64,000 nucleotides of DNA from Flavobacteriales bacterium (lineage in GTDB: Bacteria; Bacteroidota; Bacteroidia; Flavobacteriales_D; Parvicellaceae): positions 307,149 to 371,148 of the forward strand of contig JAOASC010000046.1 of the NCBI GenBank assembly GCA_025210295.1, in the 5' to 3' direction. The notes below the pieces were generated by a model. The model ran no database searches, was not told the origin of the DNA, and saw only the letters and a program-made list of their open reading frames with translations. Positions 34,765 through 42,065 of this stretch are shown piece after piece (position 1 is the first letter of the stretch; each line of letters opens with the position of its first letter). Both the position numbers and the translations under genes were made by a program.

Positions 34765-35040
34765 ATGTCAGACCAAAATAATTATTCATTAGAGCGATAT
34801 TTAAGACAAGAAATTAAAGCAGAGGTTAAACAAGAGCTTCAACCTGTACTTGATGAGCTTAAAGAGCTTAAAAGAAGTATCTCCCCTCATGACTATTACA
34901 AAAACATAAACTATGTTATGGAAACATACGAAATGAGTAGAAGCACTCTTTACAGATTAATGAACTCCGGAGCAATCAAGTACAAAAGAACAAAAGGTGG
35001 TAAACGTTTAATTGACATCACCACCATTCTAGTTGATTGA
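34765..35040 (+). CDS. Second excisionase-like HTH protein
   Basis: 91 residues. A coiled N-terminus is followed by a HTH: NYVMETYEMSRSTLYRLMNS and the wing IKYKRTKGGKRLI. Similar in plan to the previous protein but clearly not a copy of it. Its stop abuts the stop of the convergent integrase gene. Directionality factor or regulator of the element (inference from position). Confidence 0.72.
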   Translation: MSDQNNYSLERYLRQEIKAEVKQELQPVLDELKELKRSISPHDYYKNINYVMETYEMSRSTLYRLMNSGAIKYKRTKGGKRLIDITTILVD

Positions 35041-36285
35041 TTAAAAGATAAACCTTGCATCATTCCACTTCGAATCTAGTTCTTTCGCTACCATTGTTTT
35101 TTCGATTCTAATGTATTTCATTAACATCTCTACAGAAGAATGCCCTGTTACTTTCTTCAATTTTTCGGGCTCCAACCAATTATTGATATAACAGTTGGTA
35201 GCAAAACTTCTTCTGCCAATATGTGAACTCACTAATTTGTATTTAGGACAATACTCTTTTCCGTTCTTTCTTAAAGTATAGACCTTCGTATTAATTTTAG
35301 CTATTTCACATACTTCTTTTGCATACTGATTATATTTCTGGTCGCTGATTTTACGTGGAAGTTCCCAATTTCTTTTCTTGAAGATATTCTTCACATTTAT
35401 ATGAATTGGGATTTTAACAAATTCTCCAGTTTTTTCATTTACGGTTGAAATCATATTGTCTTTAAAGTCAATTGAATCTTTCGGTAAGTTCATGAAGTCT
35501 GAAATTCGCAAACCTGTGAAGCAGCTAATAATTAACCAATCTTGCACATTTTCTAGACTCTCGGATGGCATCGTAGTGTCTGCAATCTCTTTTAATTCTT
35601 CCATGCTTAAATAAAGAGGTTCCGATTTGGTATCTAATCGTTCAAAGTCTTCGAATTCTTTGGTCGTTAAATACCCCTTCTTGTATGCATACCTTAATAC
35701 CATTTTTATGTTTTTTATATGTTTATCCATCGTGCCAATGGCATAGTTCATGCCTTTTTTCATGAAGTCCAAAAACTCATCATAGAAATCAGGGCTATTC
35801 ATATCCATTATAGATAAATTATTGTCATTATGTGGATAATAGAACTTGACATATTCTTTTAATGGAACACTTGTGCTATTGTATGCAGTAATTGTTTTCG
35901 ACTTGATTTTTCTCTTACTCGGAATCAACTCATATTTGACAAGCTGAAAATAATCATCAGAGTCATATTTTTTTGTCGTCTTGTCTTTGACAACACCTTT
36001 CTTTAGTGCTCTTTTTACATTCTGAACGCTTAGTCGATTTTTCTTTTGTAATTCAATAACAATAGATTCAAGGTTTCTCTTGTAATTAAACACTTCTTCA
36101 TTAACCGTGGATGCAAGTTTGTCTCGATTATTGAGCATCATTTTTGACTCAATCCACGCACTTGGAGTAATTGAGATACCCAGAGTATCTGTAAACGTTT
36201 CACCATTAAAATATGCTCTAGCAACAAGAGCTGATTTCTTACTTTTTTTCCTAGCAGGATAAATTCTAATGTTTGGAATTTTCAT
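35041..36285 (-). CDS. Tyrosine integrase of the island
   Basis: 414 residues. An N-terminal arm-binding-type segment is followed by a SAM-like core-binding region and the C-terminal catalytic domain, with Arg in FTGLRISD, His-x2-Arg in SSHIGRRSF, His in GHSSVEM and the nucleophile Tyr in LMKYIRI. This is the layout of Bacteroidota mobile-element integrases that use tRNA 3' ends. Only 211 bp separates its start from attR at 36497-36510, which fits its role in inserting this island at tRNA-Gln. Confidence 0.93.
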   Translation of the reverse strand: MKIPNIRIYPARKKSKKSALVARAYFNGETFTDTLGISITPSAWIESKMMLNNRDKLASTVNEEVFNYKRNLESIVIELQKKNRLSVQNVKRALKKGVVKDKTTKKYDSDDYFQLVKYELIPSKRKIKSKTITAYNSTSVPLKEYVKFYYPHNDNNLSIMDMNSPDFYDEFLDFMKKGMNYAIGTMDKHIKNIKMVLRYAYKKGYLTTKEFEDFERLDTKSEPLYLSMEELKEIADTTMPSESLENVQDWLIISCFTGLRISDFMNLPKDSIDFKDNMISTVNEKTGEFVKIPIHINVKNIFKKRNWELPRKISDQKYNQYAKEVCEIAKINTKVYTLRKNGKEYCPKYKLVSSHIGRRSFATNCYINNWLEPEKLKKVTGHSSVEMLMKYIRIEKTMVAKELDSKWNDARFIF

Positions 36286-36315
36286 AGTTGTAGATTTAAT
36301 ATTCTACAACTTCTA

Positions 36316-36454
36316 GTTTCAAATTCGCAAAAAGTTGGATTTAATTTTTGTTGTCTGTTTTTCTGCATTTGTTGTCTGTTTTTGATGACACCAACAGACA
36401 CTTTATGATACAATCAGAATAGAAAACACTCGTTCAAAAGACTGAATTTGAAAC
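36316..36454. repeat. Inverted repeat in the right end of the island
   Basis: GTTTCAAATTC (36316-36326) and GAATTTGAAAC (36444-36454), perfect 11-base arms enclosing the right TGTTGTCTG pair. Possible part of the integrase or regulator binding architecture; function unknown. Confidence 0.4.
36349..36378 (+). repeat. Right-end TGTTGTCTG pair (candidate integrase arm sites)
   Basis: TGTTGTCTG at 36349-36357 and 36370-36378, direct orientation, start-to-start spacing 21 bp (two helical turns). Same 9-mer and orientation as the left-end pair. Located between the integrase start and attR. Confidence 0.5.
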
Positions 36455-36459
36455 CAATA

Positions 36460-36489
36460 GTCTCATAGTGTCTCACAGTGTTTCACTTC
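36460..36489 (+). repeat. Three tandem 10 bp repeats beside attR
   Basis: GTCTCATAGT, GTCTCACAGT and GTTTCACTTC follow each other without gap and end 7 bp before the att core. The 10 bp period places them on one face of the helix, as for cooperative binding of small proteins such as excisionases. Confidence 0.45.
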
Positions 36490-36496
36490 GTTTGTA

Positions 36497-36510
36497 CTAG
36501 TGGGACAACG
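36497..36510 (+). repeat. attR core of the genomic island
   Basis: CTAGTGGGACAACG, identical to the tRNA-Gln 3' end at 12598-12611. Sequence to its left (island) differs from the tRNA; sequence to its right is chromosomal and begins with the displaced tRNA terminator. The 454 bp between the integrase and the LDH-like gene holds this site, the repeats listed separately, and nothing recognisable from 36545 to 36739. Confidence 0.9.
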
Positions 36511-36511
36511 A

Positions 36512-36544
36512 AAAAAAGCTTATCATTTCTGGTAAGCTTTTTTT
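36512..36544 (+). terminator. Displaced original terminator of tRNA-Gln
   Basis: AAAAAAGCTTA/TAAGCTTTTTT arms with a 10-base loop and a long T run, starting two bases after the attR core. Before integration it would have followed tRNA-Gln directly. Confidence 0.8.
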
Positions 36545-36739
36545 ATTGGTTAAATTTTACTCAGCCCCACTATAATTACACACTCTATTTTCAAAGTATT
36601 GAGACCGTCCACGAACCTGTATTAAAACAGTGTTAATAAGCTGAAATAATTAACTCATCGTCACCTACTCTTTTAGTTTTAAATTTATTCAGAGGGGATG
36701 TTGAAGCTCTTAACACTATTTCAATCATTTATAAAAAGT

Positions 36740-37696
36740 CTACTCCAAATACACATCGGGAATATGCTGAACAATACTACTGTAAGACTTTACCAATCCA
36801 CTAACCTCCTTACCATCAAGCTGGTACTGTTCGCTAACAAATGCTCCCCTACGACTTATTGCTGCTGGCAAGCTCAAATAGATAGGTTCTATGCTTAATT
36901 GCTCACACATCCATTGTGGCACCTGCATACTGACTGGAATAAATGTAGACTCCTCCTTTAAAAAAGCGTTGAACAATTCGACTGCACACAAACTAACACC
37001 ATATATTGTTGCTCCCTGAGTTGCTTTAATTGTTTTTGCAGCTCCTTTCGTCAACACTAAAGCTTCTTTGATTTGACGTTCGTTTAAGGTGGAAGAAATC
37101 TCACCTCCATTCACCTTAGAAAGTTGCTCACTTACATAAACAGATGCTCCATGCTCACCTAACAATACAAAATCAGCCTGAGTAACTTGAGAGAACTTCT
37201 CTTTCGCATAAAAGTTCATTCTCACAGCATCTAAATAAGTCCCCGTTCCTACGACATTACAACTAGGGATATTGGTGAGCTTTTGAGTGACATGTGTAAT
37301 AATTTCTACAGGATTACTAACTACAATAACCTTACAAACCTCATTAAATTGATGAGCCTTAAAAATCTCTTCTGTTATTGAAATACTTCCATTTACCACA
37401 TCAAGTCGACTAGAATTAATAGGTATGGAAGCCCCTGCACAATGAAAGACAAATTCAGATTTTGATATTAACGTTTTTTGATTCAATAAAATTTTATGGG
37501 ACGAATTTAACTCACAAGCATGTTGGAGATCCAAAACAGCTCCCTCTACAGCATCAGAAATATCCAACACATTAATTATTAACCTATGTTCTTTTATATC
37601 CAATAAATTAGAACAAACTTGTTTTCCTACATTCCCAAACCCAATAATTGAGATAATGATATCCATTGTATTTTTTTGATTCAAATTAGTGTTCAT
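36740..37696 (-). CDS. Lactate/malate dehydrogenase family protein, unusual specificity residue
   Basis: 318 residues; Met11 at 37666 fits the usual LDH N-terminus slightly better. NAD motif GFGNVG (19-24), Asp45 after strand 2, SNPVEI, Asp155 and Arg158 in LDAVR, and catalytic His181 in GEHG are all present, as is the substrate-loop Arg97. The specificity position, Gln in L-lactate and Arg in malate dehydrogenases, is Ile91 (AGASIPINSSR). The catalytic machinery therefore looks intact, but the substrate may be another 2-hydroxyacid. First chromosomal gene right of the island. Confidence 0.82.
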   Translation of the reverse strand: MNTNLNQKNTMDIIISIIGFGNVGKQVCSNLLDIKEHRLIINVLDISDAVEGAVLDLQHACELNSSHKILLNQKTLISKSEFVFHCAGASIPINSSRLDVVNGSISITEEIFKAHQFNEVCKVIVVSNPVEIITHVTQKLTNIPSCNVVGTGTYLDAVRMNFYAKEKFSQVTQADFVLLGEHGASVYVSEQLSKVNGGEISSTLNERQIKEALVLTKGAAKTIKATQGATIYGVSLCAVELFNAFLKEESTFIPVSMQVPQWMCEQLSIEPIYLSLPAAISRRGAFVSEQYQLDGKEVSGLVKSYSSIVQHIPDVYLE

Positions 37697-37704
37697 TTAG
37701 TTAC

Positions 37705-37725
37705 AACTATAGCAACAGTATAGTT
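37705..37725. promoter_or_regulatory. Palindrome upstream of the LDH-like gene
   Basis: AACTATA-GCAACAG-TATAGTT, perfect 7-base arms, 9 bp upstream of the longer start of the LDH-like gene. Operator-like; no regulator identified. Confidence 0.35.
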
Positions 37726-37835
37726 AACGCCTAAAATTAGGCCATAAAGCAAGACAAAGCAACTATTTTACATTTAAAGTGTTGGAAGGTTTTTTATCAA
37801 ACCATAGCTAATTCTTTACAAGCCTGTGTAATATG

Positions 37836-37843
37836 TATATTTG
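37836..37843 (+). promoter_or_regulatory. Candidate -7 box upstream of the 37956 gene
   Basis: TATATTTG, an exact TAnnTTTG match 112 bp before the start at 37956. No TTG at the expected -33 distance, so it is a weaker candidate. The leader that follows contains no recognised element. Confidence 0.35.
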
Positions 37844-37955
37844 CAGAAATCTTATCAAATAAAAGAAGAACTGAACAAAGATCCTTATAGTAAAGTTGCT
37901 TCCTCAGGTAATTCGTTCGAGATCAAGCCCCAAAACTGACAGCTAAAAACACATT

Positions 37956-38900
37956 ATGAAACTACTGCTTACAATCATCGTCTACTTTATATACCTCTTT
38001 TATATCCCTGGACAAAACTACCTTGAATATTATTCAAAAATCAATCACGCAAAAAGCTTAATCATTGATTCAAATTATCAACATGCCGCCTTATTGTACT
38101 ATGAAACTTTTGAGGAATTTGATTTTGAATACGCACGAGACTGCATTAATGCTTTTGAAATTGCTTTAGCTATTGGCGAAGACTCTTTGACGATTTATTT
38201 TGCGGAACAAGCACTAAGAAGAGGGGTTCCATTCTCTTATTTTCGGAACAAGCAAGAAACGCAAAACCCTACCTCAACAAAACACTGGGAAAGGCTAGAA
38301 AAAGACAGCCTGTTTTTCCAAAATGAATTCCAAGCTAGCATTAACATAGAAATTCGCAATGAAATCAATACGATGTTTGCATTGGACCAAGAAATACGCA
38401 AGCAATATTATAATTGGTGGAACTTTTTATTTAGACCTATAATTGATCGAAAATGGAAAAAAACGAATCTAAAACAAGTCAATCGAATAATGGAAATTAC
38501 TAAAGAATATGGATTTCCTGGAGAGCAGTTAATTGGAATTGACCTCCCAACCTACCATCATAAAGTTAATCCTTTTCAATTCTCAGCAGGTATGCCAATT
38601 ATTCTTTTTATTCACCACTATAGTCAACCCAACTCCTCCTATGACTTTATTTTATTAGAAGAGGTATTCAATGGACACATCCACAACGAGCATTTTGCTA
38701 CTATTTGTGACTTTGAGGCCGAATTTGGGAAGAACAAACATGAAATCATGGGATATTACGGACTAAAACATCACCCCAAAAGATACCAACAAGATGATTT
38801 TAAAGAAAAAAGAAAACAAATTGGTTTATTATCTAATTCTAAATTCCAAGAACTCAACAAAACAAACCTCATTACTAAATTCTGGAATCAATTAAAATAG
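37956..38900 (+). CDS. Secreted or membrane-anchored hypothetical protein
   Basis: 314 residues. Hydrophobic N-terminus (MKLLLTIIVYFIYLF) acts as signal peptide or anchor. Residues about 25-90 are TPR-like helices (HAALLYYETFEEFDFEYARD, then DCINAFEIALAIGED). The C-terminal half contains MFALDQEIRKQY, reminiscent of the DUF6624-type Bacteroidota proteins with a conserved DQ-x-R block. Function unknown. It is followed 41 bp later by another secreted protein on the same strand. Confidence 0.6.
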   Translation: MKLLLTIIVYFIYLFYIPGQNYLEYYSKINHAKSLIIDSNYQHAALLYYETFEEFDFEYARDCINAFEIALAIGEDSLTIYFAEQALRRGVPFSYFRNKQETQNPTSTKHWERLEKDSLFFQNEFQASINIEIRNEINTMFALDQEIRKQYYNWWNFLFRPIIDRKWKKTNLKQVNRIMEITKEYGFPGEQLIGIDLPTYHHKVNPFQFSAGMPIILFIHHYSQPNSSYDFILLEEVFNGHIHNEHFATICDFEAEFGKNKHEIMGYYGLKHHPKRYQQDDFKEKRKQIGLLSNSKFQELNKTNLITKFWNQLK

Positions 38901-38941
38901 CCTACTTTAATCCATATATTTACCAACACAAAAGCTATACA

Positions 38942-39847
38942 ATGACTAAACTCTTATTTTTTTTATTTATTACAGCATCCAATCTTGTAATTTCTCAATC
39001 AAACAATTCGTTTAAAAAACTGATTGACAACACTAACAACTACCTTAGTTACTACTCCAACCTAACCCCCTATACCGACTATTACAGCCTTAAAACGTTT
39101 AATTTTTCTAAAGAAGAACACCTAGCCCTCCTTGAAGAAGCCAACTACGATGCAACTTTAACCCCCAACAAAGACTCTATTGCTTCCTATCATATCATCC
39201 AATACTTTCAAGATAAAATCATTAAAAATATTCATCAAATAACTAGCCATGAACAATTCGATAATAACGACATCAAAGCTTTGCTTCATTGCAATGACGT
39301 TGATTTATTAATTGTTGTTTCAAATGACAAAAAACTGTACAACTTCTCATTAGATGAAAAAACAGGCAGTACCTACAGGAGCAGAATATCTATCATGCAT
39401 TATACTGATTTTAACTCGTCGACAACAGAAGATACCTACGCTCTATTTTCGGGTGATGGATTCAACAACATCTACGCTATTAAAACTGAAGAAGGAACTA
39501 AATACGTTTTAACTAGTAACGTTAAAGGTTGTACATATTGTTTCGAGACCTCTGCCCTATTGGTTCGACCAGAAAAAGGAGGTTTTGTTCAAGACTTTAA
39601 ACATGCTATAACATCCAGAAGTTGGGAGGGTGGAGTTAGCTATAACCCCAAAAAAAAGCAGATAATTGTTGATTACATTCCTGATGATTTAACCACATCT
39701 TGCTACTGTGATGATGAAGTAAAATTAGCAACCTCAAACAACGAACCTCCTAATATTGAAAAGCGCTGCCGATGTATTTTTGACTTTAACGGCGTTAATT
39801 TTGAACTTTCTAAAGAAAACTCCAACAAGGCAGAAAGAAAACACTAA
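38942..39847 (+). CDS. Secreted hypothetical protein
   Basis: 301 residues with a signal peptide (MTKLLFFLFITASNLVISQ). Body of mixed beta structure with several Cys in the C-terminal half (GCTYCFE, SCYCDDE, RCRCIF), which could form disulfides after export. No family recognised. Probably co-transcribed with the preceding secreted gene. From 39848 to 40117 there is no gene: only a weak inverted repeat (ATTGTCT/AGACAAT, 39970-40000) and the promoter of the next operon. Confidence 0.65.
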   Translation: MTKLLFFLFITASNLVISQSNNSFKKLIDNTNNYLSYYSNLTPYTDYYSLKTFNFSKEEHLALLEEANYDATLTPNKDSIASYHIIQYFQDKIIKNIHQITSHEQFDNNDIKALLHCNDVDLLIVVSNDKKLYNFSLDEKTGSTYRSRISIMHYTDFNSSTTEDTYALFSGDGFNNIYAIKTEEGTKYVLTSNVKGCTYCFETSALLVRPEKGGFVQDFKHAITSRSWEGGVSYNPKKKQIIVDYIPDDLTTSCYCDDEVKLATSNNEPPNIEKRCRCIFDFNGVNFELSKENSNKAERKH

Positions 39848-40066
39848 CCTGAGCTCAACTTCCACAAATAAAGTTCTACCAATGCCCTCTGTAATGACTA
39901 AGAATAAAATAAAAAATTATCTTTGTCTCTTTTTCAAAACAGAAAATCGTCAACAATTCTTCCGCTCCTATTGTCTCTATCTAAAAGCAAATTAGACAAT
40001 AAAAAAAAGCTTCCTTTTTTATAAGCCAAATAAGACTGTTTACTATTTTAACGTAAGCTTTTTTTG

Positions 40067-40074
40067 TATCTTTG
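40067..40074 (+). promoter_or_regulatory. -7 box of the acyltransferase operon
   Basis: TATCTTTG, an exact TAnnTTTG match 43 bp before the GTG start at 40118. The -33 element is not recognisable. Confidence 0.5.
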
Positions 40075-40117
40075 TGCTCGGATTAGTTTTTAAAGAAGCG
40101 GATTAAGATATTAGGAA

Positions 40118-40927
40118 GTGGAAAAGTTTATCGACATAGAAAAAGTAATTAAAAACAAAAATGAGCGTTTATATCAATTGCTTCCTCAGTTTGTTATTAA
40201 TTATATCAAAAAGACAGTCCATGAAGATGGTGTCAACACTATTCTTAATGAAAATAAAGACCTTTATAATGAAGATTTTTGCAATGAGATTATCAATAGA
40301 TTCAATCTAAAGGTTGTTACACATGGACTAGAAAACATTCCTAAAGAGGGACCTGTAATCCTTGCTTCTAACCATCCTTTAGGCGGAATGGACGCTATGG
40401 CTGTAGTAAGCGGCTTATCTAAACGAAGAAAAGACATTCGCTTTATTGTTAATGACATTCTTTTAAACCTTGACAATTTAAAAGACCTCTTTGTAGGAGT
40501 TAACAAACATGGAAAAAGCTCCAAAGAGTCGTTTAACAACGTAAATCAGCTATTTGCTTCAGACAAAGCTGTCTTTATTTTTCCCGCTGGATTAGTCAGC
40601 AGAAAGAAAAAAGGAGCTATTAAAGATTTAGACTGGAAAAAAACTTTTATTTTAAAAGCTAAAGAACACCAAACACCTGTTATTCCAATACACATTGACG
40701 GTGGGCTTTCTAATTCTTTTTATCGAATAGCCAATGTTAGAGAAAAATTGGGAATCAAAGCCAACATAGAAATGTTTTACTTAGTCAATGAACAATACAA
40801 ACTTCAAGACTCCACCATTAACATTACTGTAGGAAAGCCAATTTACCCTAAAGATTTTGACTCCTCAAAAAACAACCTTGAAATTGCTCAATGGATTAAA
40901 GAAAGAGTTTATACATTAAATAAATAA
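40118..40927 (+). CDS. PlsC-type acyltransferase of lipid synthesis
   Basis: 269 residues from a GTG start; the codon two positions before is a stop and no ATG occurs before the catalytic motif, so GTG is required. The HX4D motif is NHPLGGMD near residue 90, and the glycerol-phosphate acyltransferase block VFIFPAG is near 153. It transfers an acyl chain to a lyso-lipid. It pairs with the GNAT-type N-acyltransferase 14 bp downstream. That pair matches OlsA/OlsB of ornithine lipids and the GlsA/GlsB pair that makes glycine lipids in Bacteroides, so it likely O-acylates an N-acyl amino acid. Confidence 0.82.
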   Translation: MEKFIDIEKVIKNKNERLYQLLPQFVINYIKKTVHEDGVNTILNENKDLYNEDFCNEIINRFNLKVVTHGLENIPKEGPVILASNHPLGGMDAMAVVSGLSKRRKDIRFIVNDILLNLDNLKDLFVGVNKHGKSSKESFNNVNQLFASDKAVFIFPAGLVSRKKKGAIKDLDWKKTFILKAKEHQTPVIPIHIDGGLSNSFYRIANVREKLGIKANIEMFYLVNEQYKLQDSTINITVGKPIYPKDFDSSKNNLEIAQWIKERVYTLNK

Positions 40928-40941
40928 TTGGAGAAGAATAG

Positions 40942-41877
40942 ATGTCGATTGATTTAAGTTATATTGCCCAACCCGTTTCAAAAGCTACACTAAAGAAGGA
41001 GCTGAATGAAAACACTTTTGTGAGAAAAACAAACAAAGGCAACAATGAAATATACATTGTAAACCACCACAACTCTCCAAATGTAATGCGAGAAATTGGG
41101 CGTTTACGAGAACTTACTTTTGCATCAGCTGGAGGAGGAACCGGCCTTGAGATAGACATAGACGAACACGATACCGCAACCAATTGCTATCAACAACTTA
41201 TTGTCTTCTCTCCTGAAGACGAAGAGATTATTGGCGGCTATCGTTTTATTGATTGCAACACCATTGAAGACTATGCTAAAATAGAACTATCTACACAGCA
41301 TTACTTTAATTTTTCTGAAGAATTTATCGATAGGTTCTTACCTAAGACCATTGAACTTGGGCGCTCTTGGATTCAACCAGCTTTCCAACCGAGTCAAAAC
41401 CCAAGAAAAGGGCTTTTTGCTTTAGACAATCTATGGGATGGACTTGGTGCAATTTCTGTAGACTACCAACACATCGATTACTTTTTTGGTAAAGTAACCA
41501 TGTACACCTCGTACAATACCGAAGCTAGGAATGCTGTCTTATCTTTTATGCACCACTACTTTCCTGATTCTCAAGATTTAGTTCAACCCATTCACCCAAT
41601 TGAAAACTTTGAAAATGCAGCTATCAAAACTGCCATTGCCGATTTAGACTTTAAAGAAGGGTTAAAAGAATTGAATAAATATGTAAAAGAAAGAGGTGAA
41701 AACATCCCTCCGCTAATCAACCAATACATGCAACTTTCTTCAACGATGAAAACTTTTGGAACTGCTGTCAATAAAGATTTTGGCGGAGTTGAAGAAACTG
41801 GGATTTTGGTAAGAATTAGTGATATCTACGAAAGTAAAAAAGACAGACATATTGAGAGTTACACTCCTAAGCATTAA
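40942..41877 (+). CDS. GNAT-fold N-acyltransferase (OlsB/GlsB-like)
   Basis: 311 residues. Hemolysin-like acyl-ACP N-acyltransferase features: REIGRLRELTFASAGGGTG near residue 54, IIGGYRFIDC near 95 and the ELGRSWIQPAFQ block near 138, as in OlsB and GlsB. In those systems this enzyme puts a 3-hydroxyacyl chain on the amino group of ornithine or glycine, giving the substrate of the PlsC-type partner encoded upstream. The product is a phosphorus-free aminolipid of the membrane. The amino acid used cannot be told here. The 188 bp after it contain nothing recognisable. Confidence 0.82.
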   Translation: MSIDLSYIAQPVSKATLKKELNENTFVRKTNKGNNEIYIVNHHNSPNVMREIGRLRELTFASAGGGTGLEIDIDEHDTATNCYQQLIVFSPEDEEIIGGYRFIDCNTIEDYAKIELSTQHYFNFSEEFIDRFLPKTIELGRSWIQPAFQPSQNPRKGLFALDNLWDGLGAISVDYQHIDYFFGKVTMYTSYNTEARNAVLSFMHHYFPDSQDLVQPIHPIENFENAAIKTAIADLDFKEGLKELNKYVKERGENIPPLINQYMQLSSTMKTFGTAVNKDFGGVEETGILVRISDIYESKKDRHIESYTPKH

Positions 41878-42065
41878 TTGCTTCTAATTGCTGAAACATG
41901 ATAGGAGTTTGTTCTAACCTCCCCCACTCTGTTAATTCCAAATTCACTTTAGCAACAAGCTAATACTCTCTTTTGCTGAAAAGCTAAATGATTTGAATGA
42001 AACATTATTTACAAAACACCCCATCAGAAAGCTCCGTTAACTCCTTATCTGATTGAAAATTAATA

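Noticed and set aside
12612..36496. Conjugative element or intact prophage
   Set aside because: No relaxase, coupling protein, type IV secretion, terminase, capsid or tail genes are visible.
37900..37945. tRNA T-arm-like sequence near 37915 (GTTCGAGATCAAGCCC)
   Set aside because: No acceptor, anticodon or D arm can be built around it; not a tRNA.
39756..39995. Plus-strand open frame overlapping the end of the 38942 gene
   Set aside because: Overlaps a better gene in another frame and has no start context or domain.
41878..42065. Weak hairpins (TTAGC/GCTAA; ATCAGA/TCTGAT) in the gap after the GNAT gene
   Set aside because: Short arms, no T run and no conserved context; no terminator or RNA called.
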